Shown one piece after another: positions 24,642 through 36,504 of a stretch of 64,000 bases of DNA. The DNA comes from Paulownia fortunei (taxonomy: Eukaryota; Streptophyta; Magnoliopsida; Lamiales; Paulowniaceae). The position numbers were made by a program, and so were the translations under genes. The notes beneath the pieces were generated by a model. It was not told where the DNA came from, did not search any database, and saw nothing but the letters and a program-made list of their open reading frames with translations. Within the stretch, counting starts at the first letter, position 1. Each line of letters begins with the position of its first letter. The stretch lies in assembly GCA_019321725.1 (NCBI GenBank), contig CM033121.1, positions 2,914,001-2,978,000 of the forward strand, in the 5' to 3' direction.

Positions 24642-25774
24642 ATGGAAAATCAGCATGTTTCAGAAGAACTGTCTGACTGGGAGCAAATTCAGTCTCCATT
24701 TTCCACCATTACAGCTGAACTGATCAGTGACAACGACAATGCGGTGGTCATTAAAGATAATTTCTTTAGTGAGTCATCAGTCTTTCCACCTGGAAACCAT
24801 GAGGACTTGCCAATTAGTAATCCACAGGACAATGATCAACACTTGCAAGAACCAGAACCAATCCATTTTCTCTCACCTTCAGACGGTGGTGATGGTGTAA
24901 GGAGGTGGAAAAGGCTGCATTTGGGAGTTGTGCAAACTGGGATTTTTCGGTTTGCTGGCAGGGTCAGAAAATATGTCAGTTGTAAAGTTGGGTTCTGGTC
25001 ATTTGCATGGACAGCAGGTGGGGTTGCTGCTGTGATGATGGTTTACTTTTTGCATAGAAGAGTTCTGATATGGTGGCGGAGGCGCATGCAGCTAGAGAGT
25101 ACCAAGGAGAGTCTCATGACTCTCATAAGAGAAAAAGACAAGGTTTGGACTATAAATTTTCTCTCACATTTCTTGGCTTTAACTTCTGGTTCTCTGTGTG
25201 AATTTCTTTTCTGCTTATTTCCTTGGAAGACTTGAAGGTTTCTAGGACTTCTGAATTAAAAAAGAAAAAGAATTCAAATGTCCCTATTGCAACAATAGAT
25301 CGATAAGGCACAATATGATCACAGTATGAAATTCGAGGGTATGTGAACTATGGATGGTAAAATCAATAAACCAATTTCGCATAAGTTGCATCAGTTGATA
25401 TCCTAAGGTGAAAACACTGACCTTCTTCCTCTTCTGTGCAAAACAAATGCAATTGCTGATAGACTGATACACATGTTGTCTCTTGACAATAATGAAAGAT
25501 AGGTGCCTTTGTAACTTGTGCTCATTGTGTAGGTTTAGTCTATTTACTAATGCATAAAATCTGAAAATTCATGAATCATGATGACAGTTATTGGGATGAA
25601 AAGACCACTCTTCTTGTATGTGTAGTGTGTAGCTCTTCCTGTTTTAAATTCATTCTCTTATACTAATAACTGTCTGTACTTCTGCAGAAAATCAACCAGC
25701 TTTTACTCCAAATTGCCCAAATGAATGAAATTTTACTAGCACGTCGGAGGGTTCCTGTTATTCGAGTAAAATGA
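24642..25774 (+). CDS. Small single-pass membrane protein with N-terminal LIR-like motif (195 aa)
   Basis: Two exons, 24642-25142 and 25688-25774, join in phase 0 (GACAAG|GTTTGG, CTGCAG|AAAATC) and give 195 aa. Residues 1-85 are acidic and probably disordered. Near the start they contain SDWEQI, a W-x-x-I core flanked by acids that fits the ATG8-interacting (LIR/AIM) pattern, and later FPPGNHEDLP. One hydrophobic segment follows at about 120-139 (FWSFAWTAGGVAAVMMVYFL). After it come an Arg-rich patch and a helical Lys/Glu/Gln tail ending VIRVK. The architecture resembles the plant ATI-type ATG8-interacting proteins of the ER. That assignment rests on layout and short motifs only. The gene itself is well supported by splice sites and composition. 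Confidence 0.7.
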
Positions 25775-26805
25775 GCTAAAACACAAGGTAAGCCCAGAAC
25801 AGTTCATCATAAGCACACGAAAAATGGTTCAGAAATTTGTATACTCTCTGGTTCCATACCCTTGTGATAAGTTCTACACCCTGTCCTGTTGCAGGAGACA
25901 CAAAGAAGGTACAGAATTTAGGTTAAATGTTTCACTTAGCAATGGTTGCTAAGCAAAATTCTCGAATTTCTGCAATGTAAGGAGTCCTATACCTAGTTTT
26001 CTCTGGTTTTAAGGAATTTTTTTACCCCCCTCCCTCTTGGAATTGAGTTTAACATCCCTATATTTGTACTGCAAAACATCAGGGCAGCTATATGTATGAG
26101 TAAAATGGTTTATGATCTTGGTCAATAGCTGAGCTCCTAGCACATTATAACAGAAGCTGCACCTAAATTATTCTGCATTTTATTCCTGTTTCAGAGTGCA
26201 GAGTGCTTCTGTTAATGAGTTGGATCCATGGAATCAGAAATTGTGAACACATTTTACGAAATAGTAATGATTAGTACTTTATCACATTTTGTCTTTCCAG
26301 ATATCCAGTCATTTAAGAAGACAGTGAAATATGCTGAGTGGAACCAAAATTTTCCCATAAAAGAGCAGAAAGTTTACCATCTATGAAAAGTTTTAAGTAG
26401 AACCTTGAATCAAGTTATAACAGGCTTCAGGAAATCCAGAGAAGAGCTGCTGCTGCTGCATTGTTTACACGTTTTTTACGTTGAACATGCTGCAACTAGT
26501 TCAGGCTTTTAGCAAGATCAAGAGTCATTTGAGATCAAGAATTCCCCTGATTTACACAATTAAGAGAGAGAACTAAGGAACCATGATTCTGATTTTAATT
26601 AAATGCCAAGAAGGGTGAAAAAGGAGCCGAACACCTGAATGCATAATCATAAGGTAAGGAAATTGATGAATGGTTCTATACTTTTATATATCAATCCCAA
26701 GCATGAGAATAGAACTGTACAATGGATTGAAACTTGGAGATACTGATGTTCAATAAGAAAACTACATAAGCCTCTATGTTCCTAATACCGAAACAGAAGT
26801 CAATA
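25775..26805. other. Convergent intergenic region (3' UTRs)
   Basis: This lies between the 3' ends of the upstream plus-strand gene and the minus-strand xylosyltransferase. It probably holds both 3' UTRs. No other gene is seen. Confidence 0.5.
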
Positions 26806-28164
26806 CTATTTTTGAGATACACTACCTCCAAGCACTGAAGTTCTTCTATTGAACTTATCTGTAAGTTCCAAAGGCCTAGTTGTTTCATTTCTGATCCTTT
26901 TGACATTCGGACTAAAGAGGCCTTTATGGCTAAAACCGTATAACTTTAGCAACTGATTATCAGCAAAATTGAAGGCTTTCTCCATGCTCTTTAAACACCT
27001 CTCAAATGAATAATCCCCATAACCCCCACAAGGTTTGCAACCCACAAAATGAGTTACAAATGGCCATCTTTCATCTCCCAAACCTGGATGATACCTTTCA
27101 ATATACTCTTCATATCGATCAACTAATCCTACCCAGAATCCGTGCAAATAGTATGAACTCTCTAGAAACACCTTATCCATCCACTCATCTTTTCTTGAAA
27201 TCAGCAAATATATCAATGCAGATTGATCATCTGCCTCAAATGACGGCCTACCCTTCAAATTAGCTGTCAGAATCTTCCCAGCCTCATCACGAACATGACC
27301 CTTTGGCCCCATTGGTGCCCAAGCGTCGAGCAATTCCAAAGACCACTGGCAATTCCTGAGCAGAAAACTCCCAGTATTCAAAGCGATCCAAGACTTTTCA
27401 TCAAACAACAAACTGGGATATCCATGAACAACCATATTATAGCCATCATATTTGGATACTGGGATTTCAAAAATCATATCAGTGAAGAATGCATCACTAT
27501 CCATCCACCATATCCATTCCACTTCTGGATGTGACAGCATTAGCTTCCTGATCAGAGGCAGCTTCGCCCAATACCCTGATAACTCCTTATCAAGATGAGC
27601 CATATTGTACACAATCTCAATATTATGCATTCTGCAATAATCAATCTTGTTCTTTATAGACTTCAACAAATAATGATCACCAATGGGATTATTACATGGA
27701 CTTGGTTGAGAGCCCGTTACAAGTAAGATTCGCGGTCTCCCATTCACATAACTTGGAAAACCACGATTTTCTTGAAGCCATTTCTGTCTTGAACCATCCC
27801 AGTTAACGATCTTGGGGCCTAAAGTGTAGGTGCCATTGGAGCTGATCACAGATTCAACATCATCATCATTATCATTGGACCGGATTTCAGCTACGATCCG
27901 ACCGGTTTCTTCCACGTGGCTCGTGATCCTGGTTTCAGGGGAGGAGGAAAGAAATGTGATGCCAATGGTACCACGAAAGACAAGAACAGTGATCACACCA
28001 CACAAAATGGTAAGCCTGTGGTTGCTGCATCTTTGGCTGCCATGCAGGCTGCGCCTCGCGGCAGTGGCGGCTCTGCCACCGCGCGTTGTGGTGGTGGGAA
28101 GAGTTCCTGTGGCGGAGGAGATCCTCTTCAGGCCCATGTAATGTCCCATCAAATTATTGTCCAA
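26806..28164 (-). CDS. XXT: Xyloglucan 6-xylosyltransferase, GT34 family, single exon (452 aa)
   Basis: A 452-residue intronless frame. A short basic cytosolic tail is followed by a signal-anchor at about residues 50-72 (LTILCGVITVLVF), a variable stem, and then the GT34 catalytic domain: RILLVTGSQPSPCNNPIGDH, YLLKSIKNKIDYCR, the DxD metal site in WWMDSDAFF, LNTGSFLLRN, FEADDQSALIYLL, HFVGCKPCGGYGDY and YGFSHKGL. These are the diagnostic blocks of XXT1/XXT2-type Golgi enzymes, which transfer xylose from UDP-xylose to the glucan backbone of xyloglucan. The C-terminus is complete. Three in-frame ATGs lie within the first ten codons; the first was taken. Length is normal for the family. Confidence 0.95.
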   Translation of the reverse strand: MDNNLMGHYMGLKRISSATGTLPTTTTRGGRAATAARRSLHGSQRCSNHRLTILCGVITVLVFRGTIGITFLSSSPETRITSHVEETGRIVAEIRSNDNDDDVESVISSNGTYTLGPKIVNWDGSRQKWLQENRGFPSYVNGRPRILLVTGSQPSPCNNPIGDHYLLKSIKNKIDYCRMHNIEIVYNMAHLDKELSGYWAKLPLIRKLMLSHPEVEWIWWMDSDAFFTDMIFEIPVSKYDGYNMVVHGYPSLLFDEKSWIALNTGSFLLRNCQWSLELLDAWAPMGPKGHVRDEAGKILTANLKGRPSFEADDQSALIYLLISRKDEWMDKVFLESSYYLHGFWVGLVDRYEEYIERYHPGLGDERWPFVTHFVGCKPCGGYGDYSFERCLKSMEKAFNFADNQLLKLYGFSHKGLFSPNVKRIRNETTRPLELTDKFNRRTSVLGGSVSQK

Positions 28165-29030
28165 GAAGCAATTTGCACTGTGTGTTGTGTGGGTTTTTGG
28201 ATTATGGAAATGTGCAGGTGACGATGATGATCAACAAATGTATGTGCATGGAGTGAATAAAATCATAAATTATGGGGTTCCAATCTTTTTAATTTACAAA
28301 CGTGCGAGGATGTCTGCATCAGATGAGTTGAAACAGGAAAATTGTCACATTTTGCTCTAACCAACAAGACAACCTGGATTTATTTTACTTATGTACAACT
28401 GCTTCATTAGTTTATTTTAATATTCCTTTTTTTTTCTATTTCTCATATCATTGTAATAGTAAATTTAAAAAGAAGTTGGTTTTCTTTCTTTTTTTTTTTT
28501 ATTATGGGTCAGGAAGATAAAATAAAAAAATTTCAAATATCTTTATAAGAAATTCCTTATTGCATTAGCCACCTCTCTTGCGAGCATAAACTCAAAAATA
28601 CTTATATAATGAAACGATTCATTAATATGTGTCCCAATAACCTAATTAATTTAAAAAATTGATCAATCTTTTTAAGTTGTACCTAAAAATAATTTACCAA
28701 TGTCGAAATTACATGCAACATTTACTATTTTTATTGTGCTAACAAGTTTTGTCCTAGAATATACATAATTTTTTGTTGCAATAAATTTGTATCAACAATA
28801 CATAATTTTTACTTCACAAATTTTTGTTTTCCTCTTATGTTCGCCCTTAAAAAATATATAAAAAAAAAAGAAAAGAAAAAGACAAGTGACAAAAAAAGGA
28901 AAAGAAAATTGTGTCAAAAATTCCATTTAAGGTTTCTAGAAGACCAACGACGTCGTCTCGTAGACAACCTTTCTCTTTCTCCTCACTTTTTTCCATTTTT
29001 TAATTTCTTACTATCATATTTTCTCTCTTA
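28165..29030. other. Divergent intergenic region between XXT and GNOM
   Basis: It should hold the XXT promoter (reading left) and the GNOM promoter (reading right). It is AT-rich with poly-A/T runs near 28485 and 28860. No coding exon is seen. Confidence 0.5.
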
Positions 29031-30110
29031 ACACTTTTTCTAATTTTTCATCCTTTTTTATTAATTTTTCTCACTGTTACTCTTTCCCAACAGTCAAACT
29101 GGAAATCCACCGGCGGTTCATTCCTCTGATATCACCGCCGGTGACCGGGGTTTCCTTGGTCAAACTCACGGATCTACGCTGGACTCGTCTTCTCTGTTTG
29201 CCGGAGGTGAGTTTATGCACAATTTTTATCTGATTTTTCGTTGCTGATCCCGTATATAAAGGAGTTCTGATTTGAGAATCACATTTATGAAAAAAATCTG
29301 CTTCTGTTGCGGAATTGGGCTGTTAAGCTTTTTACCCATTTTTGTTACTGCATTTGAAATTTAAGTAACAGTTAGTAAGCACGAGGTTTATCTCGGAATG
29401 TGAGTGATTCTGTGATAGGTGATTTTTCTGGGCGATGGCCAAACAAAATTTATGTCGCGATTCGATGTAATAAGCACTGATTCAAAGTGGTTATAGTTTT
29501 GAGGGTATGAACCACGAATTAGCCACTGAACTTCAGCTTGTAAAATATCGTGTGAAGGCTTAAACTTTATTTGTAGACTTAATTTTCCTTTCCGATGTTC
29601 ATTCCCTAAACTGGAGTCAATAAAAGTGGATCAACACGTACTAACTATGCCTAAATTGCATAGTTTCAATCAATTCTTTGAAATTACCTATATGATCAGT
29701 ACTAGTCCATCAGCCTGCATTGATATTTTAGGGAGATGTGGGCTAATTCATTTCTTAATATGGATGGATTGATTTCTCGAATATGCAATTGAGGACATTT
29801 TGCTTGTTATGTGGCTATTTTATCATATTGCTGTAATACTATTCCTGGAAATGTCTTGGTGAAAGCCTAGGCACCAAGTGTGTCTAGGAATTAGTTGCAG
29901 TAGAGCATGATGGGAACAATATCTTAGCATGACATGTTGCTGTAGCAACCATCGAAGTTCTGGTAATGAAGGTTTGCGTGAAACTGTTATTTATGATCCT
30001 TAATACTGTACTATATTTGATTAATAAAGTAAGCATGCCTGTTTGAAAATCCATTATGCTATATGTGGAAAACATATATGCAGATACCTTTGTTCTATAA
30101 CCCACTGTTG
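29031..30110 (+). repeat. Duplicated leader segment, copy B (upstream of GNOM)
   Basis: Homologous to 20530-21700. It keeps the same order of blocks and the same splice donor (GCCGGAG|GTGAGT, exon end 29206). Similarity fades at about 30110, before the coding region. Copy B lacks a segment present in copy A and carries many point differences, so the duplication is not very recent. Confidence 0.9.
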
Positions 30111-30311
30111 TTTGTAGAACTTTTATGCTTCCCTTCCTGTACTTCTGAATGGGTGCTATTGATTGACTGTAGAATCTCCACATTATTATCCTAATACTTT
30201 TACTGTGCATGATTTTTTTCTAGACCACGAGGTGATTGCTTTGGCTTGGTTCCCTTCAGAGCAGTTCCTGATTACTTGTTGAAGTTGAAATTTTGTCTAA
30301 GTTAGTCAGTG
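29090..30311 (+). promoter_or_regulatory. GNOM 5' leader with a 5'-UTR intron
   Basis: The non-coding exon ends at 29206. The most likely acceptor is TTTTTTTCTAG ending at 30223, leaving 88 bases of leader before the ATG at 30312. A leader intron is also known for Arabidopsis GNOM. Confidence 0.6.
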
Positions 30312-33300
30312 ATGGGACGTTTAAGGCTACAATCTAGCATCAAGGCAATTGAAGAGGAACCAGAAGACTGTGAGGCTACCTCTTCCAAGAAGGCTGCATT
30401 GGAATGTATGATTAATTCGGAGATAGGAGCTGTGCTGGCAGTCATGAGGAGGAATGTGAGATGGGGAGGTCGTTATGTGTCTGGCGATGATCAGTTGGAG
30501 CACTCTCTCATTCAATCTCTTAAAACATTGAGAAGACAAATATTTTCATGGCAACATGAGTGGCAATCGGTCAATCCTTCCTTGTATCTCCAGCCATTTC
30601 TTGATGTAATTCGGTCAGATGAAACAGGTGCTCCAATTACTGGTGTTGCATTGTCATCTATTTACAAGATTTTGACTCTTGATGTGCTGGATGTAAATAC
30701 TATCAATGTTGAAGATGCCATGCATCTGGTAGTTGATGCTGTTACTAGCTGCAGATTTGAGGTAACTGACCCTGCATCTGAAGAAGTTGTATTGACCAAG
30801 ATACTTCAGGTTCTTTTGGCTTGCATGAAAAGTAAAGCATCAGTTATGTTGAGTAACCAGCATGTTTGTACCATCGTGAACACCTGTTTCCGAGTAGTTC
30901 ATCAAGCTGGAACTAAAGGTGAACTGTTACAGCGGATAGCTCGCCACACAATGCATGAACTTGTTAGATGCATTTTTTCACACCTTCCAGATGTTGACAA
31001 CACAGAACAGTCACTAGTTAAAGGAGGCAGTTCTGTAAAAAATGAGGTATGTAACATCTTATTCTTTGTTTCTTATTTAGATTGTGATTTTGTGGAGGGT
31101 CTGCATTTTCATTCTTCTTCTAAGAAGTACTAGGAAAGAACTGTGAAAACAGGGTGATGACCCTTTAATTTTTATGTTTCTCTACCGAAGCCATAGAATC
31201 TAGTTCCTACTTTTAAGGACTGAGAACCTCACATGTTGTATGCTGATCTATTTGTGTCCGTGCAAGTAGGGTGGTTTGAAGAAGATAAACTGATTGGGCT
31301 TTCAGGTTCCGATTACTGTGGGTATTTTCACATTTGATAAAACCATAATTAGATAAGTTGACAATTTTTTCTCTAATTTGCAAGCATCGAGTGCATGTGT
31401 GCGCTAGCCATCACGTGATGCTTCTAAATACATGCTGGACCAGCATTGTCAATATGTGTAGGACTTCCTGTGGATGGACTATTGCTTTCTTCTTTGCTTA
31501 TTTATATTTTGGAACTTCACATTGTTTCCTTTGGTGCAGACTGCTGGATTTGATACTGATTATAGTTTCAGCAGCAAATCAGGAAATGGCAGTGGAACTT
31601 CTGAATATGATGGTCAACACTCATCTGGAGTTTTTAATTCTGCTTCATCTGGCCTCATCAGTGGTATGATGGATGAAAGTAATGCCAGTACTGATAATGG
31701 GAAGGATGCAGTTCCTTATGACTTGCATTTAATGACAGAACCATATGGTGTACCCTGCATGGTTGAAATATTTCATTTTCTCTGTTCATTGCTAAATGTT
31801 GTTGAGCATACAGGAATGGGTCTCAGAGCAAATTCTATAACATTTGATGAAGATGTACCTCTTTTTGCCTTGGGTTTGATTAACTCAGCAATTGAATTAG
31901 GTGGCCCTGCTATCCGACATCATCCTAGATTATTGAGTTTGATACAGGACGAACTGTTCCGTAACCTCATGCAGTTTGGGCTGTCAGTAAGTCCCTTGAT
32001 TCTCTCTATGGTCTGTAGCATTGTTCTCAACTTATATCAGCATTTGCGCACCGAGCTGAAGCTTCAGCTTGAAGCTTTCTTTTCCTGTGTGATCTTGAGA
32101 CTGGCACAAAGTCGATATGGAGCTTCATACCAGCAGCAGGAGGTTGCAATGGAGGCTCTTGTTGATTTCTGTAGGCAGAAAACCTTCATGGTAGAAATGT
32201 ATGCGAATTTAGATTGTGATATAACGTGTGGTAATGTGTTTGAAGATCTGGCCAATTTATTGTCAAAGAGTGCTTTTCCTGTGAATTGCCCTTTGTCCAG
32301 CATGCACATTCTTGCCTTAGATGGTCTGATTGCTGTGATTCAGGGAATGGCTGAAAGGATAGGCAATGGATCAGTTGGTTCTGAACCTCCTGTAAATCTT
32401 GAGGAGTATACTCCATTCTGGATGGTGAAATGTGAGAACTATGGTGATCCTGATCATTGGGTCCCTTTTGTTCGCAGAAGGAAGTACATAAAAAGAAGGT
32501 TGATGATTGGAGCTGATCACTTCAATCGGGATCCTAAGAAAGGGCTAGAATTTCTTCAAGGAACACATCTGTTGCCTGAGAAACTTGATCCACAGAGTGT
32601 GGCTTGCTTTTTCCGCTATACTGCAGGACTAGATAAAAATCTTGTTGGAGATTTTCTTGGAAATCATGATGAGTTTTGCGTGCAGGTTCTACATGAATTC
32701 GCTGGAACATTTGATTTTCAAGACATGAACCTCGATACCGCATTAAGGCTCTTTCTGGAGACTTTTCGGCTGCCTGGAGAATCTCAGAAGATACAAAGGG
32801 TGCTTGAGGCATTCTCAGGGAGATATTATGAGCAATCACCACAGATTTTAGCCAATAAAGATGCTGCTCTCTTGTTGTCTTATTCCCTCATAATGCTTAA
32901 CACTGATCAGCATAATGTACAGGTGAAGAAAAAGATGACAGAAGAGGATTTCATCAGGAATAACCGGCACATTAATGGAGGTAATGATCTCCCTCGTGAG
33001 TTCCTCTCAGAGCTTTATTATTCAATCTGCAAGAATGAAATTCGCACCACACCTGAACAAGGAGCTGGTTTTGCTGAAATGACTCCTAGCCGATGGATTG
33101 ATTTGATGCATAAGTCCAAAAAAACTTCTCCATACATCGTTGCTGATTCCAGAGCCTACCTTGACCACGATATGTTTGCAATCATGTCTGGTCCAACGAT
33201 TGCTGCTATCTCTGTGGTATTTGATCATGCAGAATATGAGGATGTTTACCAAACATGTATTGATGGATTCTTGGCTGTTGCAAAGATATCTGCATGTCAT

Positions 33301-35175
33301 CATCTTGAAGATGTTTTGGATGATCTTGTAGTCTCTCTGTGCAAGTTCACAACACTGTTGAATCCCGCATCTGTAGAGGAGCCAGTTCTAGCCTTTGGTG
33401 ATGATGCAAAAGCTAGAATGGCAACTGTTACAGTTTTCACTATTGCAAATAGGTATGGCGATTTTATTCGCACTGGTTGGAGAAATATTCTGGACTGCAT
33501 CTTAAGATTGCACAAGCTAGGCCTTCTACCTGCTCGGGTGGCCAGTGATGCAGCTGATGATTCAGAGATGTCATCTGATCCTGGACATGGGAAGCCTCTT
33601 ACAAACTCACTGTCTTCTGCCCATATGCAATCTGTTGGTACCCCTAGGCGATCTTCTGGCCTGATGGGCCGATTCAGCCAGCTCCTGTCTCTAGATACTG
33701 AAGAGCCAAGGTCTCAGCCTACTGAACAACAACTGGCTGCTCATCAACGCACGCTTCAGACGATTCAGAAGTGCCATATTGACAGCATTTTTACAGAAAG
33801 CAAGTTCCTGCAAGCTGATTCATTGTTACAACTTGCACGGGCACTCATATGGGCTGCTGGACGACCGCAGAAGGGCAATACATCGCCTGAGGATGAGGAT
33901 ACTGCGGTGTTCTGCTTGGAATTGTTAATTGCAATTACGTTAAACAACCGTGACAGAATTGGACTTCTCTGGCAGGGTGTTTATGAGCACATAGCTAGTA
34001 TAGTTCAATCAACAGTAGTGGCTTGTGCCTTAGTTGAGAAGGCAGTTTTCGGACTTCTTCGTATTTGCCAGCGACTGCTTCCATACAAGGAGAACTTGGC
34101 TGATGAACTTTTGAGATCACTGCAACTGGTTCTCAAGCTTGATGAGCGAGTTGCTGACCAATACTGTGAGCAGATCGCTCAGGAGGTCAGCCGCTTGGTG
34201 AAAGCAAATGCAACTCATATTCGATCTCCAATGGGCTGGCGAACCATTGCTTCTTTACTTTCTATCACAGCTAGACACTCAGATGCTTCTGAATCAGGAT
34301 ATGAAGCCCTCTCATTTATAATGGCTGATGGAGCCCACTTGTCCCCAGCTAATTTTGTACTTTGTGTAGATGCAGCGAGGCAATTTGCAGAATCTCGTGT
34401 CGGACAGACTGATAGATCGGTCCATGCTGTGGATCTTATGGCAGGGTCTGTTGCTTGTTTGGTACGCTGGGCCCAAGATGCTAGGGAAGCTATGGCTGAA
34501 GCAGAAGCTGCAAAATTGTGTCAGGATATAGGGGAGATGTGGCTGAGGCTTGTTCAAGGATTGAGGAAAGTTTGTTTGGACCAGAGAGAAGAAGTTAGAA
34601 ACCATGCTCTTCTTTCATTGCAGATGTGCTTAACAGGAGTAGATGAGATTTGCCTTCCACTTGGTTTCTGGCCGCAGTGTTTTGAAATGGTTATATTCAC
34701 AATGCTTGACGACTTGGCTGAAATTGCACAGGGGAGCCCTCAAACTCAAAAGGAATACCGGAACATAGAAGGGACGCTTGTTCTTGCCTTGAAGCTGCTG
34801 ACAAAAGTGTTCTTACATTTACTCCATGAGCTGTCACAATTGTCAAGCTTCTGCAAATTGTGGCGTAATGTGATTGGTCGGATGGAAAAGTATATGAAGC
34901 TGAAGGTTAAAAGGGGTGAGAAGCTTCAGGAATTAGTTCCTGAACTTCTCAAGAACACCTTGCTTGTCATGAAGACAAAGGGAGTGCTTGTTCCGACTAG
35001 TACTCTTGGGGGAGATAACGTGTGGGAACAAACATGGTTGCATGTGAATAAGATATTTCCATCTCTACAGTCAGAAATATTCCCAAATCAAGATTCAGAG
35101 CTTTTACCGTCTAATCAAGCTGATGCTGGTAGAAGTCCTACTTCGAGTGAAGCTGCTTCTGCTCAAAATGAATAG
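30312..35175 (+). CDS. GNOM: GNOM ARF guanine-nucleotide exchange factor (1456 aa)
   Basis: Two coding exons, 30312-31046 and 31540-35175, join in phase 0 and give 1456 aa (Arabidopsis GNOM has 1451). In order: the DCB dimerisation domain at the N-terminus (MRRNVRWGGRY, DQLEHSLIQSLK), HUS domain, Sec7 domain and three HDS regions. The Sec7 catalytic glutamate is present in FRLPGESQK (Glu659, matching Arabidopsis Glu658). Met697 in LIMLNTDQHN matches the residue that makes Arabidopsis GNOM sensitive to brefeldin A. GNOM activates ARF GTPases at the Golgi and in the endocytic recycling route and is needed for polar PIN placement and embryo patterning. The long second exon with no further introns is characteristic of this gene. 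All expected blocks are intact. Confidence 0.97.
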
Positions 35176-36504
35176 CTACACAAGTCGATATCCAGACATG
35201 ATGTGCAGAAAATAACGGACCTTATGTTTATTATAATGTTACCCTTCTTCCATTTTTCTCCATGAAATTTACCACATTTGTAATATTTAGATTAGTGGTA
35301 GCCGGTAGGTTGAAATTTTCCAATCTGTATCTCTTTTACGAGTGCTCCACGATGTAGGATTTGGCTTGATTTTTGTCTTCTGAAAATACGAAGACAACAA
35401 CATTGGCTTGAACTATGATGGAGGAAGTTGAGTGTCTTCTTTCCAGGGAGTGTAGCAGACTGCTTATATTGTACAGTATGTGAAATGCTAACGTTTATGC
35501 TGAGAATATTGTAGTTTGCCTCTTCTCTGGAGTTAATGATAATTGACCTTTTCATTAAATAATTTCTGAATATTATTTTCTGAAATTGCCTTAATCAATT
35601 GATATTTTAGCTCACATTTTATGGGGAAAAACAAAAACAAAAGTTTCTTTACAGTTTATGTTGTGGAATATTTTCTTGGACTGTGGCATTATCATTTTTA
35701 TATGGAAACAGAAAATTAATGTAGTTATTTTATCAATAATCAATATAATAAAGAGGATGACTATGGCCAATTTCTTTTCTTTTCATCATGTTTGCAATTT
35801 TTGAATGACAAAATAATCCTTACCTATTTTTGGTTAATTTTCTTTTCTAATTCTCACCCCTTGGAATTTAACTCCAAAATAAAATAAAATTTCAACAACT
35901 ATCAAAAAATAATTATTTTCTTCTAAATTTTTTTGGAACCCTAGCAAATCTAAAAAAAAATTAAATTATTTTCTGAAACTTTTTTCGAACTTGATAAGAT
36001 ATTATCCAATTTATCAGCTCAGCCTAACAACTGAATTTTTTTATTATTTTAGAAGAAAATTATTTCTTTTAACGAAAAATATATTTGTTCTCATCATTTG
36101 CCTTTAAGTGATGAGTAGGAGTAAATTGCTATTAATTAGAGTTTTCTGGGTCCAATAGCAAATAAAACTTTCTCCTTTCTACTTTATTTATTTATTTTTT
36201 TCTCCCCCAATTTTCACCATTGAACTTTCTTCCAAATTCAGTCCAATATACTTTCTCTCTCTACTCTCCAACCTCTGATCTGAGTCAACTCGCTCATTTC
36301 ATCTTTGCAAACTAACATATTCTGGGTACAGTATCTCCATCTATATATATATATTTACAAGTTTTTTGATTCGGTTATTTTTTCTCTGATTTCTGGAGCA
36401 TAATTAAAGCTTAAGGACCGGTTAAATTGCTTCTTTTTTTTTACTTCTTTTTTGCTAATTATTTTTATATGTTTTGTGAATTGAACAGAGGTGTGGGAGG
36501 AAAG
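35176..36504. other. Intergenic region between GNOM and VTI1
   Basis: The GNOM 3' UTR probably extends to about 35560. An imperfect inverted repeat (arms around 35906-35935 and 36038-36066, core TTTTCTTCTAAA) suggests a small MITE remnant. The VTI1 leader, with a possible intron ending at GAACAG (36489), fills 36240-36504. Confidence 0.5.

Noticed and set aside
24459..24656. 65-codon minus-strand frame with a protein-like C-terminal half
   Set aside because: Short, with no recognisable family or exon context; could be a gene relic but the evidence is too weak.
27006..28221. Plus-strand frames opposite XXT, including a 101- and a 103-codon frame
   Set aside because: They are antisense shadows of the xylosyltransferase coding sequence.
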